DNA of 64,000 nt, from the NCBI RefSeq assembly GCF_019175385.1, contig NC_083345.1, positions 116,422,480 through 116,486,479 on the forward strand. Reading direction: 5' to 3'. A program made the translations under genes and the position numbers. This DNA comes from Lycium barbarum. Lineage: Eukaryota; Streptophyta; Magnoliopsida; Solanales; Solanaceae. This document shows positions 21,366 through 33,019 of the stretch, piece after piece. Every line of letters begins with the position of its first letter. The stretch's first letter is position 1. A model generated the notes under the pieces. The model did no database searches. It was given only the letters and a program-made list of their open reading frames with translations, and was not told the DNA's origin.

Positions 21366-21660
21366 CTGAGGCTCTTCCACTTAAATGTTTTACTTATGTT
21401 ATATATACATATTCATGTTAGATATACTCATGTTCTTGTTCAGCTTACAAATACAGTTTCAATTCTATTATTTCATGTGTCATGCTTAGTTCATTCAGTT
21501 GCTTTGCACACCCGTACAATTCAAGTGTACTAACGTCCTCTTTTATTTGCTTGGGGGCCTGCATTTTACGATGCATATTTACAGGATGACAGATCAGCAC
21601 CTTAGGACCTGCTCGCATCAGCTATTAGTGAGCCTCATTCTATTCGAGGTGTTATTTTCA
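21366..21660 (+). repeat. Partial LTR of the first gypsy family, right piece
   Basis: It continues the LTR at 18525-19056 and matches 17850-18160 (CCTGCATTTTACGATGCA, GTGAGCCTCATTC). It is cut off by the minus-strand LTR that starts at 21661. Confidence 0.83.
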
Positions 21661-22636
21661 TGACCCAATTTCACTAAGTCGCGTGGGCACCTACTATTCC
21701 CCACCTCGGTAGGCGAACCCTTTTCCTAACTCATCAAATCAACCATAATAAAGTAAATAGAGAAGAATAAGTGAAAGCCTGAATCACATATAATCATAAG
21801 TGCGGAATATAAATACACTCCCAAGGAACTGATCTAACTAATACAAGAGCAACTAAGTAAATGTCTAGGAAATACAAGTCTCAATGCTAAAAATACTGTC
21901 TGAATGGAAGAAAATAAAGACAGAGATAGCGGAGTCTCTGGGCCACGACTCGTCAGATGCTCACCCTTGATACTCGCAAGCCAAGCTTCGAAAATCAGTT
22001 TCGAGAGTAGAAGCGGAACCTGTCTCAAAATCTACACCCCGAAAAGGAATGTAGCAAGGTAGCATCGATACAAACAACACGTATTGAGTAGGCATCATAG
22101 GCCGACAGTAATTAGTTAATATATATAAAGGAAGAGACTGAAGAATAGGCATACTCACAATCAAGTATAAGACATGAACATACATCCAAGAATAACAACT
22201 CAAGTACTGAAATATCCAAGAAACCCTCAATGAATTATATCTAGAAGTAACCTATGGTGAAACATCTAAACCCAAGTCTTGCCAAGCTTTCCACAATTCC
22301 TCAGAATAACCAAAATCTGTAGTACCGCCAATAATATTATCCGAAACCTCAAGTCTTGACCTAAGAGGAAATCTCTAATCCTCGAATCCGTTAATTCCCA
22401 AGTATAAATTAATCAGACACACAACGATCTCAAATCAGTAACCAACCAGGAAGTCAATGTTCACAAACACCGTACAAATACAATAAATAACCACAATCAG
22501 AAATCAGATGTATGAGTGAATGAAATATGAATGCAATGCAATGATACACACAAGTTTCGGGTGGACGATGTCGACGCTCCGATAGTCATGACCTATGGGG
22601 GACCCGCGAAGTCCATGTACCTGCTGCGGCGCACAG

Positions 22637-22772
22637 CCCGATCCAAGTCAGTGTTGCAGAACATACAACTCGATCCCAGTCAGTATTGCGGTACGTGCAA
22701 CCCGATCCCAATCAGTCTTGCAGAACGTGCAACCCGATCCTAGTCAATGTTGTGAAACGTGCAACCCGATCC
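22637..22772. repeat. 32-bp minisatellite in the LTR, 4.25 copies
   Basis: The unit CCCGATCCAAGTCAGTGTTG plus 12 bp recurs with a 32-bp period and a few substitutions per copy. Confidence 0.9.
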
Positions 22773-23699
22773 AATATGTATATATATGTCTAGATATGAA
22801 TGTGTGCATGATATACATATCAATCAAATGTGTCAAACATGGACATATCTCTCGATATCAATAACAAGTCAAGTTATTCTTTCCTCTGTCCAAGGTAATA
22901 CCAATGCGCGATGGATAGCTATATCTCAATCATAATAAGAAGACTAAGTATCTAATCCCAATATAGGTATAAATGAGTGTATGCTTGATAATAACACCTA
23001 CAAGAGTATAAGAATCAATTGTGCCACTCATGGACACATATTCGAATCACAATATCCATACCTTAACTTAGTTTCCTTTTCTACAGCCTCAATGATTATA
23101 AATACCCTCTCCAAATCATAAGACAATCACTAAGCATCAACTCTAAAATCAATCACGTGGCGACAAGCCAACAAATCACAATAAGGTGACAACTCAATAG
23201 AACACAATAAGGCGACAAGCCATAGTCAACAATAATACCAGCCAGCCTAAGAATCCATCCCAACTTCATACCCGAAGGCGTAACATGCTGTCTTCGACAA
23301 TTACTAACTCTACATATGCTTTACTAATTGAAGTCTAACCATAAGGCAAGCCGTAACCTACCTGGAATGCCGAGCAGGAGCCACGAACCGTCAAACCTTA
23401 GCCTTGCCCTCTCTTTGTGCCTCCAAATACTCAAAGTCTACTCATATTCGAATTCTACATCAGAAATCAAGAAGAAAAATACCTATATTGTTATACTTCT
23501 AATTTAGGCCAATTCTAACCGGGGAAGATGGGGAAACAGACCCACAAGGGTAAAATGGGAAATTCTAAGGTGGAATAGGCAATTCATGTCTAGATGATCA
23601 AAATCCCCTAGTCAATTGGTAGTTTAACTCAAGATTAAGCCAAACTCAAAATTAAAGTGAAACCCCCAATTTGGGTATAAACCCTAACTTTTTAATCCA

Positions 23700-24362
23700 C
23701 AAATTAACCCTTCATAATGGAAGACATAAGCTTAACAACAATGAATAAGTCAGAATCCATGGTTATACTAGCCAATTTCATTAACAATTTCCACTTAGGA
23801 AGTCTAAGGGAAAATCCAATATATTGGCAGCTTCAAGACTCAGTAGACAAGATTAAACAGTTTCTTTCTCATACAAACTTCATAGTTCAACACTGTTATA
23901 GAGAAACAAACCAAGTCGCGGATGCACTAGCCAAATGGAGTATGCATGGATAAGAGGAAATCTTCTATGATATCAAGGACCTTCCCAGCTATGTAGGAGG
24001 GGCATATATCTTGGAAAAAGATAATATGCCCTCGATAAGACACAAATAGAGGAGGGGTATATATGTATAAATGGTTTCACTACTTTTGGAAGCTTATTTT
24101 TTGCTGTTGAGAGCTCACTGCTCTGCACATTTGACAGTGGAATATGTAAATGCAAATAGCAGAAAGTTGGAAGACAGTTTTCAAATCACCAAATACAAAA
24201 TAGATTTCTTCCTAGTCTATGGTTAAACTTTGCTGGTCATCATATGGTATAACCATTTTTTGTAAAAAGAGTTAGGCTAAGTCCCTCCTGTTATATCTTC
24301 TCTCTGGTTGGAATAAAATGGATCCCAGCCATTCTGGGTAAGTTATATATATATATATATAA
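23700..24362 (+). mobile_element. 5'-truncated LINE fragment with TA-repeat tail
   Basis: An RNase H-type C-terminal coding end (23717-23953) is followed by about 390 bp of 3' UTR-like sequence and a (TA)n tail at 24344-24362. This is the layout of a truncated LINE. It lies within sequence otherwise similar to other LTRs of the family. The target duplication could not be identified and the left edge is approximate. Confidence 0.7.
23717..23953 (+). pseudogene. LINE RNase H C-terminal fragment
   Basis: The last residues IVQHCYRETNQVADALAKWS are the conserved end of the plant LINE/RVT_3 RNase H fold, with NQVADALAKW as hallmark; WQLQDSVDKIKQFLS precedes. The first catalytic residues are absent because of 5' truncation. 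Confidence 0.8.
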
Positions 24363-25261
24363 AGAACCATTTTAAGATTTTCTCATGGAAACCCACTTTT
24401 TTCTCTTGGATTCTAGCATGGATTAATGATTAGGAAGGGAATTAAAGAATTCTCAGGCCAAGGATCTTACCTCTATGAAAAATATGGTCAAAAGCTCTCA
24501 AATTCGCCCCAAGATGCTAAAGAAATGAAGTAATGAAATGATAAGGGTTTTTGGGTTTTAACCAAGTTTTAAATAAAAAATCTGCCCTGACAACCGCTAT
24601 GGCGATCAACAAGGCCGCTATGGCGCATGTGCTGCGGCTCATGAGAGGCACGCTACGACGGCCTCAACTAAATATCAGCAGGCCGTTATGGAGGCTGAGA
24701 TACCGCTACATCGGTCTATCCCCAATGACCAAAGGCCGCTTCAGCCGTCGGTCCCTGCGCTGTGGCGGGATCGCCATGGCGCCCCTGGTGCAGTTATGAC
24801 GCCTACACCAGGTACCAGAAAAATTTGGTTTTTGACTAACTTCAACCTGAAATCAATCTATCACCCGAAGGCCTACAGATACCAACCAAATATGCACACA
24901 TACATAAAAACGCGCTACGAACTCACCAATGGCCTTGGATTTCCCAACAGAGGTCTATTTTAACTAGTCCACCCCTAAACGGCCTAAAACCAACTTTCCA
25001 ACCCAAGTCCCAAAATGCTACCTAGTGCATTGGGAACCAAAACGAACCTACCACCAAGTCATAAATGACCATCCGGACCTCTCGGAATCTACGAAATTTC
25101 AAAAAAGGTCCGTTTACCTAAAAGTTAACTTTGAGTCAAACGGTTTTCATTTAAAGGCTCAAGTTTCCAAAAGTCACACTAAAACTCGCCCGATGACCTC
25201 GGGAACTGATAAAAAGGGTAAAATAGTCAAAAAGGTGATAACGATCGAGCGGGTCGTTACA

Positions 25262-26700
25262 TTAGATACCAATTAAACAATTGTTCGTCCTCGAACGAAG
25301 AACGAGAGTAAGAAAGCTAACGATAACCAAGGAATCGTCATCATCATAACACAAAAACCTCCACGGCATGAAGTACGCTAAATTACTATTCCATACTCCC
25401 ATACTTGAAATGCTCTTACAACTGACCCTCAAATAAAAGAACTACTTTGCTGGAATGCTCTGATTCACTTTAACCATACTTCTGAACTCAATCAATATGT
25501 CCCACAAACATCTCTCTAAACAACACGAACCTTTAGATATAGGCACAGTCATAGTCCACTCTGAACCGGTAAACTACCCTGATCCCGCTAATCTTTCTTT
25601 CACCCCTCTAAAGTCATCCCTCGAACCACGATTTCTTAGAAACACCTAAACACAAGCCCGAAACCACTACCTACTCTCGTCAGAAAAGAATTCTTGCTTT
25701 ATCTAAGAACTATACGCAATTCCATCAAAAACGGATCTTAGCCACAACTGACTTCTCTAGTTCCAAGTCTTTTTAAACCTTCAAATCACAATGCTGGAAG
25801 CATACCACTAAATACCTTGCTGAGCCGGGTCCGTAGGAAACCATCTGATCACTCTAAAGACCTCTCGCACACATAATACCTCTCTAAGTCATTACCAAGT
25901 ATCGACGAAACCATTATATCTGTCTGAATAGCTGCTCCCGGTAAAATACCATCAAGTCCACTCGCAAATCCTGATAAAGCTCGGTAGTCCGACCATACCT
26001 CAAATATGAACTGAAACTAATCGACTCTGTAAAGTGATTTTCTGAGAATCCATAAGTCTTCCTGTAGATATGAACACAGTCCATCGAGTTCTAATCAACC
26101 AATACTGACCCGCAATGAATGCACCACTCCTTATTACCATCAATAATCATTCGAACTGACTCCAACTTTCCAAAACCAATCACAGTCTTACCACGCATCG
26201 ATGGCGGTCAATTCTAATCTTTTCCTCACGCATAATAAATCAAGACTGTGACTCTCGACTCCAAAAGCTGATTTATATCCACACTGTCAACTGAGTACCG
26301 AGAACTATACCTTATGAATGCAACTTTAGAGTTTCTCAACCCTTACCCGATACGCAAATGGGATACAGTACCCAAAATTTTCGACGCAAAAGCCTGAAGC
26401 CTCATATAATAACCCTTAAACCATTAAGCCTCTGTAATACCTCGACATGCCTATAATATTTTCGAAAGCATCAAATCTCGCAACCTCTTACGCTAACCTA
26501 GCATAACTATTCTGAGTCCTAAATATCCAAAAGTATTCACCCAAGATATCCAATCAATATTATTTGCAGCATAACACATTACCACGACTACGGTCTCATC
26601 TCGAAAATATAACTCCAGCCTTCCCATAAAGAGGATCTTCGCGATTCCTTTCTCTTATAACCACACTAACTCATCCACTGTAGAGTGTTACGAAACTATC
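25262..26700 (-). other. Noncoding internal remnant of the minus-strand gypsy element
   Basis: Next to the LTR the minus strand has TTCGTTCGAGGACGAAC, the conserved motif found before the polypurine tract in this group. The remaining 1.4 kb is AT-rich and without any gypsy protein motif, so it resembles a 3' untranslated spacer. All coding domains are missing. Confidence 0.6.
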
Positions 26701-27553
26701 AGGTGAAATAGTGAAATCAAGGTTAGAGAACTTACCCATAAGAGAAATATGCTTAGTTACTCTTCAATTTTCCTTAAAGACACTTTGGAACAATAAATGT
26801 GGGAATAGGAATGGAGGGTTTAACTTAGCATTAAAGAAGATTCTGGTCTACATCACCTGCCGCAGTGGTAGAGGGTTCGCTAGTGCGGGACCGCTCCCGT
26901 GGCTCACCCTTCGCCACAGCGTATCCGCCACAGTAGAGCCTTGTCCGCTGTAGAGGATTACTATGAATCCACTCCAGCATGCCATAGCGGACCGGGCCTT
27001 GCCGAGGCCAGTCTGCTACAACGCACAAGGTGCCATCACAGCAGGCTCAGACACAAAAAAAATGCTGTTTTTTCACCAATTCCTTCCCAAAATATGACAA
27101 ATCACTCGAGACCTCCCAGATACAAACCAGACATGCAACTAAACATAAAAACGCGCTATGGACTCACTCGTGGTCTCAAAATTCTCAACGGAGATCTATT
27201 TGACCGATCCAACGCCTAATGGCTAAAGACCAACTTTCCAACCAATAACCTAAAATACTCTCGAGTGCCCCGGGAACCTAACTGAACATTCCACCAAGTC
27301 ATAATCGACCATCCGGACCTCTCAAAAATGATAGATTTTTGAAAAAGATCCGTTTACTCAAACACTGACTATCTGTCAACCATTTTTCACTTTAAGACTC
27401 CATTTCACATAAGTCATCATAAAACTCGCCCGACTACCTCGAGAACTGTGGCACCCATCCATGCGGGTCAAAATTGTACTGATAGAGCTTAGGGAAAGGT
27501 CAACGGGGGGTAAATGGGTCAAAAGCACTATAACGACCAAACTGTATGTTACA
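26701..27553 (-). repeat. Truncated LTR of the same minus-strand gypsy family
   Basis: It is similar to 24450-25261: AAAAACGCGCTATGGACTCAC, ATCATCGGACCTCTC-like and ACTCGCCCGACTACCTCG phrases, ending GTATGTTACA. The half of the LTR that should lie to its left is missing, so the element has been deleted from its 3' spacer into its 5' LTR. A GC-rich block (26870-27040) sits at the same place as in the partner LTR, with different sequence. Confidence 0.75.
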
Positions 27554-28220
27554 CATACATTGCCTCATCCAATACTATGAGGAAAAGATGCACTTTTTCT
27601 TCTTCTCTTTGGGCTTCTAGGATAGTTCCTAGATTGCACCCGCACTTTTTGCATGTACAAATAGTGGGAATCTGTTCCTAATTCGACAATCCTCCCACTT
27701 CTTAGTGAGTTTTCCATAGTAATCCACTATGGTCCTTCTCTTCTGCTTGCACTCTGTAAGTTTCGCCTTTAGTTGTTGCATCCATTGGCCTTTAATAATG
27801 GCAAACCACTCTCGGATGCTCCTCCATAATTTTTCCCTTCCTTTTTATGTGAAATTGTTGAGCGACCAATTGGTTCTATGGTGTAGCGAATCCATGACAC
27901 CAATAGTGAGTTTATAGTTCACCAATCTTACAAGTTTGGCAACTTTTCATCCGACTTCTTGATTGTACCATTGACGAAGCCATACTTCTTTCTTGCTCTT
28001 AGGGATATCCTCATAGATCTGACCCATTCTTCATAATTCTCACCCTTTAATTGGACTTGTCTCACCATAATTCCAAGGTTATCATTCGATGTAATGTCGT
28101 AGGGAGAGATTGGTTTTCTTTATGTTTTATTTTCTTCACAGTTGATTCCTTTGTCGTTATCGCTGGTTTCTTTACCGTCACCTACTACTATTTTAGTTTA
28201 TTTTTTGTGTTCTTTCTAAT
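27554..28220 (-). pseudogene. Copia gag fragment, minus strand
   Basis: Read on the minus strand from about 28130, the translation gives ISPYDITSNDNLGIMVRQV, LKGENYEEWVRSMRISLRA and KKYGFVNGTIKKSDEKLPNL, then a stop. Further left come SWIRYTIEPIGRST and RTIVDYYGKLTKKWEDCR. This is the conserved N-terminal region of copia gag. Several stops and a frame change near 27640 show decay. The fragment is cut at 27553 by the gypsy LTR. Confidence 0.82.
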
Positions 28221-28235
28221 GTGGCTCTGATATCA
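28221..28235 (-). other. Primer binding site of the copia remnant
   Basis: The minus strand reads TGATATCAGAGCCAC directly after the LTR end TTTTAACA. It differs by one base from the usual TGGTATCAGAGC methionine primer site. Confidence 0.75.
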
Positions 28236-28329
28236 TGTTAAAATCGAGATATGGATGAGAATTTAGAGAGAAAAGAATAATGAGAGAATTCGTTCTACTT
28301 TGTATTTATCATAATGACCTCCTTATATA

Positions 28330-28645
28330 TGTCATGATTATGACCGTTAGTAACCAAAACATTAGGGAAAAGTCAAGTTTGTTTAATTCAATTAAGTCCT
28401 CTAAGTTATTATATTTATTAATTTCAGTATTTGCTTTTAAGTCTTTTGTATTTTTGGATTTATTAGTAACAACTTGGGTGATGTGTCCTATCCAGATGTA
28501 GAATTAGTCCTTTATTAGCTACTGTACTAAGTATTTCGAATTACCAATCATAAAAATATCTATTTCCTTTCTCACTTTTCTTTCTTCTTCTCTCCTTCTT
28601 TCCGTTCTTCACAAATTGAAGCTTCATCTTGCTTCAATCGTGACA
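28330..28645 (+). repeat. 5' LTR of the Reina element
   Basis: It runs from TGTCATGATTATGACC to CTTCAATCGTGACA and is nearly the same as 32482-32785, with small indels. Confidence 0.93.
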
Positions 28646-28660
28646 TTGGTATCAGAACGA
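28646..28660 (+). other. Primer binding site of the Reina element
   Basis: TTGGTATCAGAACGA follows the LTR directly. TGGTATCAGA matches the initiator tRNA-Met complement. Confidence 0.85.
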
Positions 28661-28682
28661 GCTCAATTCTCGCGAAAATATC

Positions 28683-29710
28683 ATGACAGATAAAGAGAAA
28701 TTCAAAGGGATCAATGAGGGTATGAAAAAACTCGAAACCCAGCTTCAATCCATGGCCAGTGACCATGCAAAACGATTTGAGTCATTGGAGTCAAATCAAA
28801 CACAGTTCTTAACTCAGTTGAAGGAAACACAAGAAACAAACGAACAATTAGAGCTGATTATTTCTCAACTCAAAGCTCTTAGGAAAGCTGAATCTCCAAC
28901 CCAGCTTCCTCTATCTCCAAAATCGATGAACTCCATAGCTTAGGGAAACATGGGTGTTCGTGAATCTGGGCAATCATCCCACTCTTCAGCTCAGGTAACT
29001 CCTTTTTCCACTCCTACTAGCTATCCAATAGGAAGGGATTTGACATTTCCCCCTATTCTTTCTATTCAGAGCAGTTCTCTGCGTCCTGCCATGAGTTTTA
29101 CTTCCCCTGTAGTGAACACTACTGTTCAAATGACTACCCAAACCACTACTTCACAATGAAATGCCAATCCTCCACTTCTTCCATTACCAACAACGTTTTC
29201 TCCACCTGAAACATAAATGTTTAAAGCCAAAATTAATTTTCTTGAGTTTAATGGATCTAATCCAAGAGGGTAGATTAGAAAATATGAACAATTTTTTTAG
29301 ATTTACCAGATATCGGACTAAGAGAAAATAATCTATGTTTCAGTTTATATGAAGGAAAAGGCTGATACATGGTTTGATAACCATGTCTTGGAACAAAAGA
29401 GATACATGGTTTGACAACTATGTCTTGGAACAAAAGGGAACCAACTAGCCCTTATTTCGCTCAGAGGTTTGGTAATGTAAGATCTATTGATGTTGTTGAT
29501 ACGTTCAATAACAATAAACAAACTAGCAGTGTTGATAACTATCAAGAAAAGTTTGATGAACTTAAATCTTATATGTTGTTGATACACCCTTTATTGAATG
29601 AAAGTCATTTTATTGTTAGCTACAAAAGTGGTCTAAAACCTGAGATAAAGCCACTGGTTGGTTTAGCTAATCCCACAACCCTTATGGATGTTTATGAAAC
29701 AGCAAAATGA
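28683..29710 (+). pseudogene. Reina gag
   Basis: The natural start is probably the ATG at 28683, 38 bp after the LTR (MTDKEKFKGINEGMKKLETQ), leading into a coiled-coil-like stretch. Stops at 28941, 29157 and several near 29215-29330 interrupt it. A later frame (29411-29710) carries PYFAQRFGNVRSIDVVDTF and LKPEIKPLVGLANP, the C-terminal capsid part. A 37-38 bp tandem duplication at about 29363-29437 repeats the coding of DTWFDN.HVLEQK. Confidence 0.85.
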
Positions 29711-30475
29711 TCTGAAGAATCCTTCAAATCCATCTATAAAGCCGCTACTCCAAGAATATCCCAATACCCAAACAACCAAAACCACTCATCAAAAGCTGTT
29801 GTGCCATACCAAGGAACCTCTAACCAAAATCTGCCAAACAGAGCCATTCTCCCTTACCAATCCAACCCTAACCAAAACCAAAACAATAGACCCTTTGTTC
29901 TTAAACCTAGGGTTCCCTTCAAACTAAACCCCACTAATGACACTCTTAGGGAAATAAATTTGTGCTATAGGTGCCATGAAGCTTATTTTTCGGGTCGCCA
30001 ATGCAAACCTAAAACACTTCATACTATAACTTGGGAAAGAGAAAAACAAGGAGCTGAGGTGCAAGCCATCCATGAGGAAGGTGAAATCAATAGTGAGAAG
30101 GCTAAACACATTGAAGTGGAAAATCTTGTATAAGAAGAGGCTCAAATATCCATATGTGTAGCAATGGGGATGACTACCTTACCATTTACTATCAGAATCT
30201 TGGGTTATGCAAAGAAATTACCCTTGATTATATTAATTGATAGTGGCTCAACTCATAGCTTTGTGAGTCCTCAAGTGATCAATGCCTTAAGACTGTCTAC
30301 AGTTCCTTGTGTTAAAAGGATGAGAGTTACAGTTGCTAATGGGGAGGTTATGTTTAAGGAACATTATTGTTAAAATTTTCATTGGCAAATGCTGGAAGAG
30401 CAATTTTTTTTTGATATTAGGCTGTTACAAGTTGGTGAGTGTGATATGGTGTTAGTATGCACTGAATAGATGTGT
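29711..30475 (+). pseudogene. Reina zinc knuckle and protease
   Basis: NLCYRCHEAYFSGRQCK near 29957 is the single zinc knuckle; the usual histidine position before the last cysteine is arginine. A stop at 30131 separates it from the protease (30164-30373), which has the active site IILIDSGSTHSFVSPQV. After a stop at 30371 the frame continues to GECDMVLVCTE. The similarity to the region before RT ends near 30583. Confidence 0.85.
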
Positions 30476-30582
30476 TTTCTCTAGTAGTACTAAGTACTAG
30501 GCCACATAGTTTGTCATTCTTCAAGGAAGATAGATTGATCACCTTGTTTGGTTACCAGGAGGAGCACACTCTTTACCAAATT

Positions 30583-31017
30583 GAAGGGTGCCATGACATC
30601 AGTACCAGTCTTGGCCTAACCAGATTTTGATAAGCCATTTATTATAGAGGTTGATGCTTGTGGAACTAGAATAGGGGCAGTTCTGATGCAAGTCAAACAA
30701 CCTATTGCTTATCTCAGCCAAGTCTTAAACAAGAAGAATTAAGGCCTATCAACTTATGAAAAAGAGTTCATTTCCTTACTCATGGCAGTGGAGAGATGGA
30801 GACACTACCTCCACCCCACCACTTTATTATAAAAACTGACCATTTCAGTCTTAAGTTTTTGCAGGATCAGAAAATTTCCACTTCATTGCAACATAAGGGC
30901 TTAACCAAACTGATGGGGTTGAGTTATGAGATTCATTATAAGAAGGATGTGGAAAACATTGCTGCTGATGCCTTTTCTATAGTTTACACTGATGCTACAT
31001 GTAATGTTGTAAACTAG
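30583..31017 (+). pseudogene. Reina RNase H
   Basis: LKGAMTSVPVLA is followed by a stop and then [55 protein letters not shown] and DVENIAADAFSIVY. The stretch joins directly to protease-proximal sequence, which shows that RT and its catalytic aspartates have been deleted. Confidence 0.88.
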
Positions 31018-32454
31018 GTGCAACCGAAGTGGATGGAAGAGTTCCTAAAAAGCTATGAAGGAGATTAAGAAACTATGCAACTGTTAACTCAGCTTTATCA
31101 GGATCCTGCAGTTGTAGAAGATTTCTCTCTAACGAATGGTATCCTAAGGTTCAAGGACAAAATTTGGGTTGGAAAAGGTGGCTGACTGAGGCTACAATTA
31201 GTATAGCAAATTCACACTTCTGGTCTGGGGGTTCACTCTGGAGTCTGTGCTTCACTATAAAGGATCAAACTCATATTTTATTGGCCCTCCATGATAACTG
31301 ATGTTAAAAAAGTGGTACTTGAATGTGAAGTTTGTTAGAGAAACAAGGAAGGCCAACTGGCTTACCCTGGTTTATTGCAACCTCTATCCATGCCAGAGAG
31401 ACCCTGGGAGCACATCACCATGGATTTCCTAGAAGGACTTCCCAGATCTGAAGGCAGAGATACCATATTTGTCATTGTGGACAAATTTAGTAAGTATGCA
31501 CATGTCTTATCACTCACTCATCCATTCAATGAAGTGCATGTAGCCAAGCTATTTATGAACAATGTATATAAATTGCATGGGCTACCAACTACCATAGTAA
31601 GTGATAGAGATAAAGTGTTTCTTAGTCTTTTCTGAAAGGAACTGTTCAAATGGTTGAAAATATTACTGAAGTTTAACTCAACATACCACCCCCAAACTGA
31701 TGGACAAACTGAAAGGGTCAACAAATGCTTGAAAAATTATTTAGGGTGTATGTGTAGTCATAAACCAGGTGAATGGAGTAAGTGGCTGGCTTTGGCTAAG
31801 TATTGGTACAATCCTAATTATCATACAGCTACCAAGATGTCTCCTTTCAAGATCTTGTATGGGTATGACCCATCTCAACTCTCATTTGAGTTGATATCAC
31901 AACCCAAGGTGGCTGCAGTTGACCAATGGCTACAAGAGAGGCAAATTATGACTAAAGTCCTGAAAGAAAATCTAGAAAAAACTCAGCAAAGGATAAAATT
32001 TTATGCTGATAAAAAGAGGACAGAAAGAGGACTAGAAGTTGGAGATTGGGTGTATATTAAGTTGCAACCATATAGGCAAACTTCTATTGCCTTAAGGAGA
32101 AATTTGAAACTCACTTCCAAGTTCTATGGACCTTACAATGTGAAGAAGAAGATCATTCCAGTTGCTTATGAACTGCAACTCACTCCTTCAGCAAAACTTC
32201 ACCCTATTTTTCACATTTCCCAACTGAAAAAGAAGATAGGGGCCAATGTAGTTCCAGCCATTAAACCTTCTATTTGTTCATATGATGGCCAACCTTTAGT
32301 AGAACAAATTGCCATTCTGGATCGCAAGATAGTCAAAAAGGGAAATGCTGCTACAACACAAGTATTGGTGCAATGGGCCAATTTGCTCCTTGAAGAAGCT
32401 ACCTGGGAATATTCCAACTTTATGAAGTCTCAATTTCCAAATTTTAATCCTTGA
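31018..32454 (+). pseudogene. Reina integrase and chromodomain
   Basis: The zinc region lies near 31230-31345 (VLECEVC then a stop). The core frame 31375-31635 has ITMDFLEGLPRSEGRD with the first aspartate and TTIVSDRDKVFLSLF with the second. A TGA and a frame change at about 31635 come before 31654-32454, which is 266 codons open. That frame has YHPQTDGQTERVNKCLKNYL with the catalytic glutamate, FKILYGYDPSQLSFE, DWVYIKLQPYRQ and HPIFHISQLKK. It ends in a chromodomain (AILDRKIVKKGNAATTQVLV, EEATWEYSNFMKSQFP). Confidence 0.92.
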
Positions 32455-32467
32455 GGACAAAGTTCCT

Positions 32468-32481
32468 AAAGGAGGATGGAA
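32468..32481 (+). other. Polypurine tract of the Reina element
   Basis: AAAGGAGGATGGAA lies directly before the 3' LTR. Confidence 0.85.
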
Positions 32482-32785
32482 TGTCATGATTATGATCGTT
32501 AGTAACCAAAAAAGGGCAAAGTCAAGTCTGTTTAATTCAATTAAGTCCTCTAAGTTATTGTATTTCTTAATGTCAGTATTTGATTTTAAGTCCTTTGTAT
32601 TTTTGGCTTTATTAGTAACAGCTTGGGTGATGTGTCCTATCCAGCTATAAAATTATTAGCTACTGTACTGAGTATTCGAATTATCAATCATAAAAATATC
32701 AATTTCCTTTCTCTTTTTTCTATCTTCTTCTCTCCTTCTTTCTGTTCTTCACGAAATGAAGCTCCATTTTGCTTCAATCGTGACA
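32482..32785 (+). repeat. 3' LTR of the Reina element
   Basis: It matches 28330-28645 from end to end, with a dozen or so base bp lost in small gaps near the centre. It is followed by the target duplication ATATA. Confidence 0.93.
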
Positions 32786-33019
32786 ATATACAAGTAAGGT
32801 CCTCCTTACCTTGGTCTAATAAGGTAATTCTATTCTAATAAAACTACACATCCTATATTACCACAATTACAATTTTACCATAAATAGACCAAAACTATTA
32901 TAATTAGACTAGAATAGGGTGGACATAGGATTTCACCGACTCACCGACGTGACCGGACAAACTGGTCCGGTGACATCCGGTCTCAATAATATACAATTAC
33001 GAAGATTGTATCTTTTTAT

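Larger units (their letters stand above)
21661..25261 (-). repeat. 3' LTR of a minus-strand gypsy element, with a LINE inserted
   Basis: On the plus strand it starts TGACCCAATTTCAC and ends GCGGGTCGTTACA, so on the minus strand it runs TGTAACGACCCGC to GGGTCA. The bases to its right keep a TTCGAGGACGAA motif on the minus strand, which places the internal region to the right. It holds a 32-bp minisatellite, a GC-rich block near 24600-24800 and a LINE fragment near 23700-24362. Confidence 0.82.
28330..32785 (+). mobile_element. Reina-type gypsy chromovirus lacking RT, plus strand
   Basis: LTRs at 28330-28645 and 32482-32785 share TGTCATGATTATG starts and CTTCAATCGTGACA ends. ATATA on both sides (28325-28329 and 32786-32790) is a perfect target duplication. 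A methionine-type primer site and a polypurine tract are present. Gag, zinc knuckle, protease, RNase H, integrase and chromodomain follow in order, but the whole RT is missing. Short LTRs and the methionine primer fit the Reina clade. Stops in most domains make it non-autonomous. Confidence 0.93.
28236..32925 (-). repeat. Copia 5' LTR split by the Reina element
   Basis: The LTR consists of 28236-28329 and 32791-32925 plus one copy of the ATATA target. On the minus strand it starts TGTCCACCCTATTC and ends GATTTTAACA, giving roughly 230 bp with TG...CA ends. The two halves join when the inserted chromovirus and one target copy are ignored. The rest of the copia element survives only as the gag fragment to the left. 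Confidence 0.78.
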
